Source: Agathobaculum massiliense (lineage in GTDB: Bacteria > Bacillota > Clostridia > Oscillospirales > Butyricicoccaceae). From it: a stretch of 64,000 bases of DNA. The stretch spans positions 1,364,001 through 1,428,000 of the forward strand of contig NZ_OMPN01000001.1 of assembly GCF_900291975.1 (NCBI RefSeq), written 5' to 3'. The first letter of the stretch is position 1; every line of letters starts with the position of its first letter. This document shows, piece after piece, positions 57,200 through 64,000 of this stretch. Both the position numbers and the translations under genes were made by a program. Below the pieces are notes generated by a model that ran no database searches, was not told where the DNA came from, and was given only the letters and a program-made list of their open reading frames with translations.

Positions 57200-58470
57200 T
57201 CGAAACCGGAAAAATGAGAAAAAACAGCCTGACCACCAAAATCTTTATCGCTCTGCTGCTCGGCGCGGCGGCCGGCGCGCTGCTGCACGGCTTTGCGGAC
57301 GGGTCCGCTTTCGTGCAGGACGTCCTGGTCGGCGGCATATTTTATGTTGTCGGCCAGGGCTTCATCCGGCTGATGCAGATGCTGGTCGTGCCGCTCGTGT
57401 TCTGCTCGCTCATCTGCGGCGCCGCCGCGATCGGCGACACCAAGACGCTTGGCAAGGTCGGCGTCAAAGCGATCGGCTTTTACCTGGTCACAACCATGCT
57501 GGCGGTCGCGGTTTCGCTGGGCGTTGCCTCGCTGCTCAATCCCGGCTTGGGGCTGGATATGTCCCAGGTGCAGGCCGTGGATACCACGGTCACGGAAAGC
57601 GCGGGCTTTGCCGAGACGCTGCTGGACATCATCCCCAAAAACCCGATTGAAGCGCTGGCCGCCGGAAACATGCTGCAGATCATCGTATTTGCGCTGATCA
57701 TCGGAATCATCCTTGCCAGACTGCAGGATAAGGTGCAGCTGGTAACAAACTTTTTCCAGCAGGGCAACGACATCATGATGGAGATGACCATGATGATCAT
57801 GCGGCTCGCGCCGGCGGGCGTGTTCTGCCTAATCGCAAAAACTTTCGCCGAACTGGGCTTTTCCGCGATGGTCCCCATGTTCAAATATATGGCGGCCGTC
57901 CTGCTGGCGCTGCTGGTGCAGTGCCTCGGTGTGTATCAGATCCTGCTCAAGCTGTTTACCGGCCTCAACCCGTTCCGGTTCATCCGGAAATTCGCGCCGG
58001 TCATGGGCTTTGCGTTCTCCACCGCGACCTCGAACGCAACCATCCCGCTCTCCATCGAAACGCTGGAGGAAAAGGTCGGGGTGGCGCGGCGCATCTCGTC
58101 GTTCACGGTCCCGCTCGGCGCGACGATCAACATGGACGGCACCTCCATCATGCAGGGTGTGGCGGTCGTATTCGTCGCGCAGGCGTTCGGCATCGCGCTG
58201 ACGCCCGCGGATTACCTGACCGTCATCGCCACGGCCACGCTCGCTTCGATCGGCACGGCCGGCGTCCCCTCTGTCGGCCTGGTGACGCTGGCGATGGTGT
58301 TCGACTCGGTCGGCCTGCCGGTTGCCGGCATCGGGCTGATTATGGGCATCGACCGCATTCTGGATATGGCGCGCACGGCGGTCAACATCACGGGCGACGC
58401 GGTCTGCACCACGATCGTCGCGCACCAGGACGGCGCGCTGGATAAGCGTGTGTTTGAAAAAAAGGCGTAA
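57196..58470 (+). CDS. Dicarboxylate/amino acid:cation symporter (DAACS family)
   Basis: Transporter of 424 residues, the GltP/DctA type. Eight membrane helices and two re-entrant loops are expected; the HP1 loop and helix 7-8 motifs are seen: AFSTATSNATIPLSIET (serine-rich HP1, near 275), GATINMDGTSIMQGVAV (near 312, NMDGT) and the C-terminal GIDRILDMARTAVNITGDAV (near 393). The last has the arginine that favours acidic amino acids in glutamate carriers. It probably imports glutamate, aspartate or a C4-dicarboxylate. ATG overlaps the rfbD stop (ATGA). Confidence 0.93.
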   Translation: MIETGKMRKNSLTTKIFIALLLGAAAGALLHGFADGSAFVQDVLVGGIFYVVGQGFIRLMQMLVVPLVFCSLICGAAAIGDTKTLGKVGVKAIGFYLVTTMLAVAVSLGVASLLNPGLGLDMSQVQAVDTTVTESAGFAETLLDIIPKNPIEALAAGNMLQIIVFALIIGIILARLQDKVQLVTNFFQQGNDIMMEMTMMIMRLAPAGVFCLIAKTFAELGFSAMVPMFKYMAAVLLALLVQCLGVYQILLKLFTGLNPFRFIRKFAPVMGFAFSTATSNATIPLSIETLEEKVGVARRISSFTVPLGATINMDGTSIMQGVAVVFVAQAFGIALTPADYLTVIATATLASIGTAGVPSVGLVTLAMVFDSVGLPVAGIGLIMGIDRILDMARTAVNITGDAVCTTIVAHQDGALDKRVFEKKA

Positions 58471-58489
58471 CTTTCGCCGCCCCGCCTGT

Positions 58490-58518
58490 TTGACAGGCCG
58501 CGTCCGGTCTGCTATAAT
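58490..58518 (+). promoter_or_regulatory. Consensus promoter of the tRNA-Leu locus
   Basis: TTGACA (58490-58495), 17-bp spacer, TATAAT (58513-58518): a perfect match to the sigma-70 consensus. It lies 14 nt before a truncated tRNA-Leu copy and about 260 nt before the intact one. Confidence 0.85.
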
Positions 58519-58531
58519 AACAACGATGCAT

Positions 58532-58582
58532 GCCGCCATGGCGGAACTGGTAGACGCAGAGGACTTAAAATCCCTTGCGTTC
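58532..58582 (+). pseudogene. Truncated tRNA-Leu(UAA)-like sequence
   Basis: GCCGCCATGGCGGAACTGG begins a tRNA: acceptor 5' strand, D arm (GGTAGACGC) and an anticodon loop CTTAAAA with anticodon TAA are present. After the start of the variable arm (TTGCGTTC) the sequence departs; no T arm (GGTTCGATTCC) and no acceptor 3' strand follow. The anticodon stem also has a mismatch. It is the 5' half of a tRNA-Leu, broken where integrases usually cut. Confidence 0.75.
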
Positions 58583-58710
58583 AAAACAAATCCCAGACCA
58601 TGCAGCATGCAACATTCTGTTAATTTTATTATTTTTTGTGATAAAAACCTATCTTTTCAAGCGGGTATTCTTCATGTTGGCAATTTTCTTCCTCCTTTTT
58701 GTCCCCTGTA

Positions 58711-58740
58711 TGTTGGCAAACACTTCGGTGTTTGCCAACA
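58711..58740. repeat. Perfect 13-bp hairpin with TTCG loop between the two tRNA-Leu sequences
   Basis: TGTTGGCAAACAC-TTCG-GTGTTTGCCAACA. The cUUCGg loop is extra stable in RNA. Fragments of the same word (TGTTGGCAA at 58674, TTTGCCAGCAAA at 58742) lie on both sides. There is no T run. It may be a processing or transcription-control hairpin or an integrase arm site. The remainder of 58583-58777 is AT-rich and non-coding. Confidence 0.6.
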
Positions 58741-58777
58741 CTTTGCCAGCAAATCGTACAAAAATGTATTTTCATAT

Positions 58778-58864
58778 GCCGCCATGACGGAATTGGTAGA
58801 CGTATCAGACTTAAAATCTGAGGCTGGTTTCAGCGTGCGGGTTCGATTCCCGCTGGCGGCACCA
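58778..58864 (+). tRNA. tRNA-Leu (anticodon UAA)
   Basis: Complete class II tRNA: acceptor GCCGCCA (58778-58784) pairs with TGGCGGC (58854-58860), followed by ACCA encoded in the DNA. The D loop has TTGGTAGA, the anticodon stem TCAGA/TCTGA closes loop CTTAAAA (anticodon TAA), a variable arm GGCTGGTTTCAGC-type stem follows, and the T arm is GCGGGTTCGATTCCCGC. A terminator lies 14 nt downstream. The tyrosine integrase gene points towards its 3' end, the usual geometry for integration at a tRNA. Confidence 0.95.
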
Positions 58865-58876
58865 TCACCCAAGGGC

Positions 58877-58908
58877 TCCTGCGACTGTTACCGTCGCAGG
58901 TTTTTTTA
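58877..58908 (+). terminator. Terminator after tRNA-Leu
   Basis: CCTGCGAC-tgttacc-GTCGCAGG followed by seven T residues. Confidence 0.88.
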
Positions 58909-58913
58909 TTCCC

Positions 58914-60167
58914 TCACTCTGATCCGCCCTTTCCAAGCACATCAGAAACTATTCTTGCCGCGGCATTCGCAGTGCCGATTTTATCGGTATAATTCAAATG
59001 CGTGTAGATATCCGCTGTGGTTTGATAAGTGGAATGTCCCAGCCAGACTTGAATCTCCTGCAACGATATCTTTTTTCGGCACAGCATTGTCGCACATGTA
59101 TGCCGCAAATCATGGAATCGGATTTTTTTGAGATTGTTCTTTTTCAAAAACCATTGAAAATGACGCGATACATAATCCGGCTTTATCAATTTCCCGCATT
59201 CATTCACAAAAACAAAATCCCTATCGTCTTGTTCATATGCTTTGCCATAAAGCTTGCGATTCCTGTTTTGTTGAAATTTTAATCTCAACAATTCTTCTTC
59301 GATTGAGGGAACCAGTGGCAAGGTCCTGTTACTGCTTTTGTTTTTCAACAGGCTATCCTTTACATATACCAGCTTCCCGTCTATCAGGGTCTCTGTCACC
59401 TTATAGCAAATGTGAATACTCTTCTCCTTGAAATTGATTGCCGACCATTTCAGACCAAGCAATTCGCTTCTACGCAGTCCATAAGTTACATCCATCAGGA
59501 TAATCAACGCCATCGGGTCCCCGCGCATTGCTGCGAACATCTTTCGCAAATCATTTTCGTCATACGTTTGTGGAATATAACGCACATGCTTTGGCTTTAA
59601 ATCCTTATCCAGCACCGCGAAAGGATTAACCGGTAGCAGTTTTTCTCGAGCCGCTTTTCGCAGGGCTTGATTCAGAACAGTCTGGTAATGCAGCAGTGTG
59701 TTCTCCGACACACCATTACGCCGTTTATACCGATAAAAGTCTGCAATATCTTTGTCGGTCATCTGCTCAACAAGAATGCCTTTTTGCGCAAAATACGGCG
59801 CTATGTAGCTTTGCACATCCTTCTGATATGCCCCAAACGTGGTCGGCTGAATCCGATTCCGACGGGACTCCACCCAATCCAGAAGGTATTCTGAGAATAG
59901 GATCCCGCTTTCTGACTGTCCCCTACGGTTTTGATGGGTCTCTCTTTTTGCTTCGCGTACTGCCGTTGACTCTAATACCTGATCCTCGGGTTCCAATACA
60001 GGCTTCCATTCCTGTATAGCATCCTCCATCATTTTTTTGGCGCGTCTGCTATTACCTCGAATCGGAAGTTCTGTATCGATCCATTTTTGTTTCCGCGCAC
60101 CTGATCCGTCCTTATAAATCAAAACGATCTGCCAAGTGCCTCTTTTTTCATATATGCGGGCTGTCAC
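58914..60167 (-). CDS. Phage-type tyrosine integrase
   Basis: Site-specific recombinase of 417 residues. An Arm-type DNA-binding N-terminus (1-60, TARIYEKRGTWQIVL) and a core-binding SAM-like domain (about 105-200, YLLDWVESRRNRIQPTTFGAY) precede the catalytic domain. Catalytic residues are visible: R in TYGLRRSELLGLKW (near 235), HDLRHTCATML (HxxR near 352-355), GHSTYQTTADIYTH (H and the tyrosine nucleophile near 378-389). The GTG at 60167 is used because GGAGAG is 7 nt upstream. It is AT-rich relative to the host. The gene ends just after the tRNA-Leu terminator and probably inserted its element there. Confidence 0.92.
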   Translation of the reverse strand: MTARIYEKRGTWQIVLIYKDGSGARKQKWIDTELPIRGNSRRAKKMMEDAIQEWKPVLEPEDQVLESTAVREAKRETHQNRRGQSESGILFSEYLLDWVESRRNRIQPTTFGAYQKDVQSYIAPYFAQKGILVEQMTDKDIADFYRYKRRNGVSENTLLHYQTVLNQALRKAAREKLLPVNPFAVLDKDLKPKHVRYIPQTYDENDLRKMFAAMRGDPMALIILMDVTYGLRRSELLGLKWSAINFKEKSIHICYKVTETLIDGKLVYVKDSLLKNKSSNRTLPLVPSIEEELLRLKFQQNRNRKLYGKAYEQDDRDFVFVNECGKLIKPDYVSRHFQWFLKKNNLKKIRFHDLRHTCATMLCRKKISLQEIQVWLGHSTYQTTADIYTHLNYTDKIGTANAAARIVSDVLGKGGSE

Positions 60168-60217
60168 AATAATACTCTCCTTTCCAGGCAGCCCCATACG
60201 CATTGTTGACGGCTCTA

Positions 60218-60463
60218 TTATACATCATTCCTGTCGTTTTCTCTACCCGTTTCTGCATCCGATCCCAATAGGTAATCAATAATGTGCATTTTTGCTATAA
60301 TGTACTTCTTTCCATTGCGCCGATATGGTATTTTCCCGCTTTGCAGAATCTCATATGCTTTATTTTTACCCAGCCCCAGCATCTGCCTGTACTGCTCAAA
60401 TCCAACCGCATCAGGATAATCACTAAAAATTTGCCGATAAAATGTTTTCTTTTGATATGGCAT
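60218..60463 (-). CDS. Excisionase-like helix-turn-helix protein
   Basis: Protein of 81 residues with a MerR/excisionase-type winged helix: FSDYPDAVGFEQYRQMLGLG, then KNKAYEILQSGKIPYRRNGKKYII (helix-turn-helix and wing). Such small proteins upstream of an integrase direct excision. The ATG at 60463 (MPYQKKTF) is preferred; a TTG six codons upstream is the alternative. It ends 50 nt before the integrase start and they are likely co-transcribed. Confidence 0.8.
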   Translation of the reverse strand: MPYQKKTFYRQIFSDYPDAVGFEQYRQMLGLGKNKAYEILQSGKIPYRRNGKKYIIAKMHIIDYLLGSDAETGRENDRNDV

Positions 60464-60791
60464 CCTTCTGTCACTTCCCAATTATAGACTTCATTACCCC
60501 AAAGGGTCCATCGGTATTAAAGCCGCCGATGGTCGCTGCCCATCTTCCCTTATATGCTAACGGCTCTGGGCTCTCCGGCGTTTGCTTCATAGGAACGCAC
60601 CCATGCTCTTTACTTTTCAAGGTTCACACAATCGAATGTAGATTCCAACTATGGCTGCGTATATCATCAGCCTGTTCCAATGCATTCCTATACAAAATGT
60701 ATTGGAACAGAATGACAATCTTCTTGATATGTGGAGATACTCCCCGCGCACGTATCATTCCAATAAGAAAGAGTACCTCCACTACGCAAGA
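60464..60791. other. Non-coding island segment with a near-perfect inverted repeat
   Basis: No gene is supported. At 60672-60710 CTGTTCCAATGCATT pairs with AATGTATTGGAACAG (15 bp, one G-U) around a nine-base loop. It has no T run. It might be an operator for the XRE repressor or a replication/transfer hairpin of the element; nothing decides between these. Confidence 0.45.
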
Positions 60792-61100
60792 TTATTTGTG
60801 ATCCATTTCACTGACATGATATAAAAGTAACTCTGCAACATTATTAATAAAAGAGCGTCGCCACCCAGTCAAATTGTTTATTATATCCTTCGGGTATTTC
60901 TCTACACCAAGCAGGAAGTCAATGGTAACACCATAAAACTCTGCTAACTTTATCAAATTTTCGTATGTTGGTTTTCTCAGATTTGTTTCATATGCCGAAA
61001 TTGCCGATTCGTTTACGCCAATATATCTTGCTACCTCTTTCTGCTTGTACCCATTTGTTAATCTCAATTCCCTCAATTTCACAGATAAGTTCGTATTCAT
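60792..61100 (-). CDS. XRE-family (Cro/CI-type) transcriptional regulator
   Basis: Protein of 102 residues. The helix-turn-helix spans residues 5-60: LRELRLTNGYKQKEVARYIGV, then NESAISAYETNLRKP and YGVTIDFLLG, the standard XRE pattern. The rest (about 68-102) is a helical dimerisation tail. GGAGAG precedes the ATG. Position next to xis and int is typical of the repressor of a small integrative element. Confidence 0.88.
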   Translation of the reverse strand: MNTNLSVKLRELRLTNGYKQKEVARYIGVNESAISAYETNLRKPTYENLIKLAEFYGVTIDFLLGVEKYPKDIINNLTGWRRSFINNVAELLLYHVSEMDHK

Positions 61101-61733
61101 ATATTAATCTCTCCTGTCTATTTTCGGAACCTACCTCGCCAGAACTGAGTATAATCAGGCTGATGTCTACGTTCTAATTTTAGAATACCAGATTTTGTAT
61201 TTCGTGTGGTGGATTTCACATTGCAGACTGAAATATTTGGGGAAAATTTTTCATCTTTGTTTCGTAGCTCTATCTACTTCACCAAAGGATATAACTGTGG
61301 ATCTCCGACCTTTACTCAAACCGTACTTTGGTTTTTACAGTCAAATCGGGATTTTGAAGGCGTATTTACTGTTGCCCTTATCGGCCAACCTGATTTTCTT
61401 ACCGCTCTTTTCATCTGTCTCGGTGATGCTCTCTACTACATAACAATTAGTTTAGTGGTGGATTCTTCTTTTTGTGAGTTCCTCTCGTCCGTTTCAGCGG
61501 AGCGGACCGGCATTTTCAAATCCACCTTGGAATGCTATGAAGCGAACGACTTCAAGCGAAGCAGCCCGTCAGCTTGTCAAACTGACAGACTTCTACCAGG
61601 TATACCTTGACTTCTATCTTGGTTATGCTATAATTATCGCAATTATCGGCAGACAATCCAGTCGCCATTCGTCATGCTTATGCGTACGGAATGAATACCG
61701 TCGTGACAACATCAAACGGGAGGCATAACCGCA
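61101..61733. other. AT-rich stretch without a supported gene; decayed coding sequence possible
   Basis: Several short overlapping frames exist on the plus strand (61206-61610 is the longest, 134 codons) but none has a ribosome binding site, recognised domain or steady codon use. Minus-strand frames around 61300-61440 are also broken. The region looks like decayed sequence of the island. The right end holds the promoter of the flavodoxin-like genes. Confidence 0.5.
61607..61634 (+). promoter_or_regulatory. Promoter of the flavodoxin-like gene pair
   Basis: TTGACT (61607-61612), 16-bp spacer ending TGC (extended -10), TATAAT (61629-61634), 100 nt before the first gene. Confidence 0.7.
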
Positions 61734-62249
61734 ATGAACCTTTTACTTTCAGACACCGCTTTGCCGGAAACATTGCCAGTCTTGCCAGAAACCTTTTATG
61801 TGGATCTCTCCCAGTTGCAGATCGGCAGCTGCCTTGGATGCTTTAGTTGTTGGGTGAAAACACCTGGCCGGTGTGTGCTGCGAGATGATGCAGCAGCCAT
61901 ATATCCCCTGATTGCGTGCAGTGACCAACTTCTATATGTGAGCCGGGTCTATTGCGGTTCTTATGACGTACCAATGAAGCAGATGCTGGAACGATCCATT
62001 CCAGTTCAGCAGGCATTTATCCGTCTACACCACGGCGAGACACACCATGTGCAGCGTGCCGTTGCTGAAAAAGCTGCTGTTATTATTGCATATGGCGACA
62101 TCCTGCCGATAGAACAGGATATTTTCCGCGCTTTAGTAGCACGCAATGCCTATAACATGAACTTCCGAAGCTACCGGATTCGATTCGTCTCCGAGGCAGA
62201 GCGGGATGAAACAATTCTGGAGGAGGTATCCGCATGGGCAGGTTACTGA
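61734..62249 (+). CDS. Flavodoxin-fold NAD(P)H oxidoreductase-like protein, cysteine-motif half
   Basis: Protein of 171 residues related to NADPH-dependent FMN reductases and iron-sulfur flavoproteins. It has IGSCLGCFSCWVKTPGRC near 32-49 (CxxCxxC-type cluster or thiol motif), then VLRDDAAAIYPLIACSDQLLYVS. The usual N-terminal flavin phosphate loop (GSPRxxGN) is missing: the protein starts only 30 residues before the cysteines with MNLLLSDTALPET. Its partner gene, overlapping by 16 bases, has that loop but lacks the cysteines. They may form a heterodimer. Both are cargo of the AT-rich island. Confidence 0.75.
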   Translation: MNLLLSDTALPETLPVLPETFYVDLSQLQIGSCLGCFSCWVKTPGRCVLRDDAAAIYPLIACSDQLLYVSRVYCGSYDVPMKQMLERSIPVQQAFIRLHHGETHHVQRAVAEKAAVIIAYGDILPIEQDIFRALVARNAYNMNFRSYRIRFVSEAERDETILEEVSAWAGY

Positions 62250-62851
62250 TTATAAACGGCAGTCCGCGCGCACCGCGCTCTAATTCCAGGCGATATGCTG
62301 CATTATTCCGCAGGTATTGGAAAGAACCCATGGACGAATATCTTGTAACAGATTGTCAGCATACTCTGATTTGTGCGCAGCTTAGCAGGTACGACCATCT
62401 GCTCCTGGTTTTCCCGTTGTATGCGGATGCTTTACCTGCAGCATTGCTTCGCTTTCTACAGGAGATGGAGCGCGCCTTACTCCCTGCCAATCTTCGGGTC
62501 CACACCCTTGTTAATTGCGGTTTTCTAGAGCCGGAGCAGAATCATACCGCACTTGCGATCCTGCAATATTTCTGCGCAAAAAACAGTATGAAGTATGGCT
62601 CCTCACTTTGTATTGGCTCTGGCGAGGCAATATTGGATACCCCATTTTCCTTTCTGGTCAGGCATAAAATCAAAAAACTGGCGTCATCCATACACACTGG
62701 CCACTATGATGCTTTTTCTGTTACCATGCCGCTGACGAAAAAAATGTTTATACGGGCTTCCACCAGGTATTGGCTGTCTTATGGCAGCAAAAACCATATT
62801 TCCGAGGTGCAAATGCGTACGATGCAAGTAGAGGGGGATAATGAAGCGTAA
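62234..62851 (+). CDS. Flavodoxin-fold NAD(P)H oxidoreductase-like protein, flavin-loop half
   Basis: Protein of 205 residues. It begins GRLLIINGSPRAPRSNSRRY, the FMN phosphate-binding loop of the NADPH-dependent FMN reductase group, then HLLLVFPLYADALPAALLRFLQ, the second loop of the fold. The C-terminal 60 residues (KIKKLASSIHTGHYDAF...) extend the usual domain. The start overlaps the end of the previous gene by 16 bases with GGAGG in place (at 62219), so the pair is translationally coupled. Function unknown; electron transfer to an unidentified acceptor is likely. Confidence 0.75.
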   Translation: MGRLLIINGSPRAPRSNSRRYAALFRRYWKEPMDEYLVTDCQHTLICAQLSRYDHLLLVFPLYADALPAALLRFLQEMERALLPANLRVHTLVNCGFLEPEQNHTALAILQYFCAKNSMKYGSSLCIGSGEAILDTPFSFLVRHKIKKLASSIHTGHYDAFSVTMPLTKKMFIRASTRYWLSYGSKNHISEVQMRTMQVEGDNEA

Positions 62852-63168
62852 CTGCATACAGCAATAGCCTCGTTTGTTATAAAGTTTCAAATTTCATGCT
62901 CAAATCATATGTCCCTGTGGGCAAAATCAAAAGCCCCCCCTTAATCAGCAAGTAGTTTTGAATAGATGGTTAGCTAATTTTTGCATAGATTCCCCTTAAT
63001 CTTTTGTAGGCATTTTATATGCTTGTATGGGATCAATAATTTTTGGGGGTCTCCTGCCGATAGTGTCCATCTGTTTTCTTTGCATTTATGGATATACCGC
63101 TAATGGAAAATGGCTGCCTAAATAGACAGCCACTTTTCTTCCCAATGTAATATCGATATCGCGTTCTA
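62852..63168. other. AT-rich intergenic region at the island's right end
   Basis: No gene supported. I looked here for a copy of the tRNA-Leu 3' end that would mark the far attachment site and saw none. Base composition changes from AT-rich to GC-rich near 63180, so the island probably ends here. The last part holds the terminator of the VWA gene. Confidence 0.5.
63107..63132 (-). terminator. Terminator of the VWA-domain gene
   Basis: TGGCTGTC-tattta-GGCAGCCA followed by TTTTCC on the minus strand. Confidence 0.65.
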
Positions 63169-64000
63169 TCAATTTAGTATCGACTTTTCCATCTCCTCCC
63201 TTTCTATTTCACTTACTCTGCATATCTTCTCACAGAATTTATCCAGGCTGAACGTCATCCCCGGGTCATCGGCGTCCAGCAGCAGCCCAACCACAGAGCA
63301 TCGTGCGTCCTGTATTGCATCCCGCAGCTGTTCCGCCAACTCATCGGATATGGAACGCTTCCCGTCCGTGATAAACAGGATATCCGCGTCCTCAAACTCT
63401 TCCTCGTTTATCAGCCGCAGGGCCTCCCTGATCGAAGTTTCAAAATCTGTGCCGCCGTCAAAGAAATGCTCCGCTGCGGATAGCAGGTCGGCGGACGTGT
63501 ACTGCCCCGGCAGGAACCGGTCTGTCCGTATCTGGCCTGCACCGGAGAAATGGATCAGCGCAAATTTCCGCCCTTCGTGCGCGCAGATATCCTGCACGGC
63601 CAGCGCCAGCGCCTTGCCCCACTCGGCGTTTTCCCCTTTTGTCGAGCCGGATTCATCCAGGCAGACGATGATATCGCCATGCCCTTTGTGGATGCGCTCC
63701 CGCTTTGCATATTGCAGTAATCCTTTCGCATTGTACTTACGCAGGAACAGCGGCGTCGTTGCTGGGGAGGCCAGCAGCGCCAGCTCGCCGGAGAGCAGGT
63801 TTTTCAGGTCGCGCCCGCGCGTGATAGAGTATTTCTCCCCGCGGCCGTGCGCGTAATCGTTCTTCCGCAGGTCGGACAGCATCTCCTTCATGCGCCCCAG
63901 CTGACGGGTGACACCCAGCAGCATCTCATTGCTCTTTACCCTGTCCAGCAACTCGCGGTCATTGGCCGCTTGCTGCGCTGCACCTTCAGACGTCCCATCT
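63169..64000 (-). CDS. VWA-domain protein (ViaA/CoxE-like), 5' part outside window
   Basis: C-terminal 276 or so codons of a von Willebrand factor A protein; the frame is open to the right edge, so the true start is beyond it. The MIDAS metal site is clear: VCLDESGSTKGENAEW (DxSxS), GGTDFETSI and FITDGKRSIS. The region before the VWA domain (ATTPLFLRKYNAKGLLQYAKRE) resembles ViaA/YehP-type proteins that work with MoxR-type AAA+ ATPases such as RavA as chaperones or regulators. The ATPase gene would be expected to the right. GC content is that of the host genome, not of the island. Confidence 0.85.
   Translation of the reverse strand, partial: DGTSEGAAQQAANDRELLDRVKSNEMLLGVTRQLGRMKEMLSDLRKNDYAHGRGEKYSITRGRDLKNLLSGELALLASPATTPLFLRKYNAKGLLQYAKRERIHKGHGDIIVCLDESGSTKGENAEWGKALALAVQDICAHEGRKFALIHFSGAGQIRTDRFLPGQYTSADLLSAAEHFFDGGTDFETSIREALRLINEEEFEDADILFITDGKRSISDELAEQLRDAIQDARCSVVGLLLDADDPGMTFSLDKFCEKICRVSEIEREEMEKSILN

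Noticed and set aside
61206-61610. A 134-codon plus-strand gene in the island
   Set aside because: No ribosome binding site, no recognised domain and competing frames of similar length; better described as decayed sequence.
62852-63168. An attachment site repeat of the tRNA-Leu 3' end closing the island
   Set aside because: No copy of the T-arm or acceptor sequence was found up to the right edge of the window.
1-64000. CRISPR arrays, rRNA genes or insertion sequences with terminal repeats
   Set aside because: None seen on reading through the window; the only recombination genes are the serine recombinase and the tyrosine integrase.

Overview
The window looks like the chromosome of a GC-rich, anaerobic, endospore-forming Firmicute, most likely of the Oscillospirales (Oscillospiraceae/Ruminococcaceae-like gut Clostridia). 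The evidence is a complete rnfCDGEAB operon, spoVT, a SleC-type spore cortex-lytic locus, a Firmicute-type ethanolamine operon controlled by an EutVW two-component/ANTAR system, TTG/GTG starts with strong GGAGG ribosome binding sites, and many compact intrinsic terminators. No species call can be made from the sequence alone.

Layout, left to right. 1-8640 (minus strand): eutS-eutP-eutV-eutW-eutA-eutB-eutC-eutL, a BMC shell protein with an unusual tail, and eutE (cut by the left edge). A consensus promoter and two attenuator-like leaders (before eutS and before eutA) accompany it. 8897-15200: a CdaR-type regulator converges on an operon of opine-type dehydrogenase, Asp/Glu-racemase-like protein and a TRAP transporter. 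15561-17260: a tiny ORF and an orphan serine recombinase with no normal start codon. 17358-23934: purine block (xanthine dehydrogenase subunits, a MobA-like nucleotidyltransferase, an NCS2 permease, xpt). 24037-26953: an asnB remnant and a SleC-like cortex-lytic locus in which prosequence and enzyme are separate genes. 27015-33297: a parvulin foldase, an ECF sigma factor with its membrane partner, a nucleotide-sugar dehydrogenase, cysE, two tiny genes and mini-RNase III. 33297-38484: rnf operon. 38788-44379: spoVT and assorted housekeeping genes. 44554-50981: a sugar-acid/hydroxy-acid cluster (glycerate kinase, GntR regulator, GntP permease, split UxaA-family dehydratase, LarA-type nickel racemase) with a 30-bp operator-like palindrome. 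51290-58470: yebC, recQ, a TipA-like MerR gene, a PfkB kinase, rfbD and a dicarboxylate symporter. 58532-63140: an AT-rich island at a tRNA-Leu locus (truncated tRNA copy, intact tRNA-Leu(UAA), tyrosine integrase, excisionase-like protein, XRE repressor, two flavodoxin-like genes). 63169-end: a VWA-domain protein cut by the right edge.

Functionally the window is rich in fermentation of small nitrogenous and acidic substrates: ethanolamine (in a microcompartment), purines, opine-like compounds and sugar acids, with Rnf linking reduced ferredoxin to NAD and an ion gradient. The parts least explained by known families are the opine-dehydrogenase/racemase/TRAP operon, the LarA/UxaA operon, the Rho_N/SAP-like tail on a shell protein, the genetically split SleC, the recombinase with an ACG in the start position, and the disrupted tandem tRNA-Leu locus.
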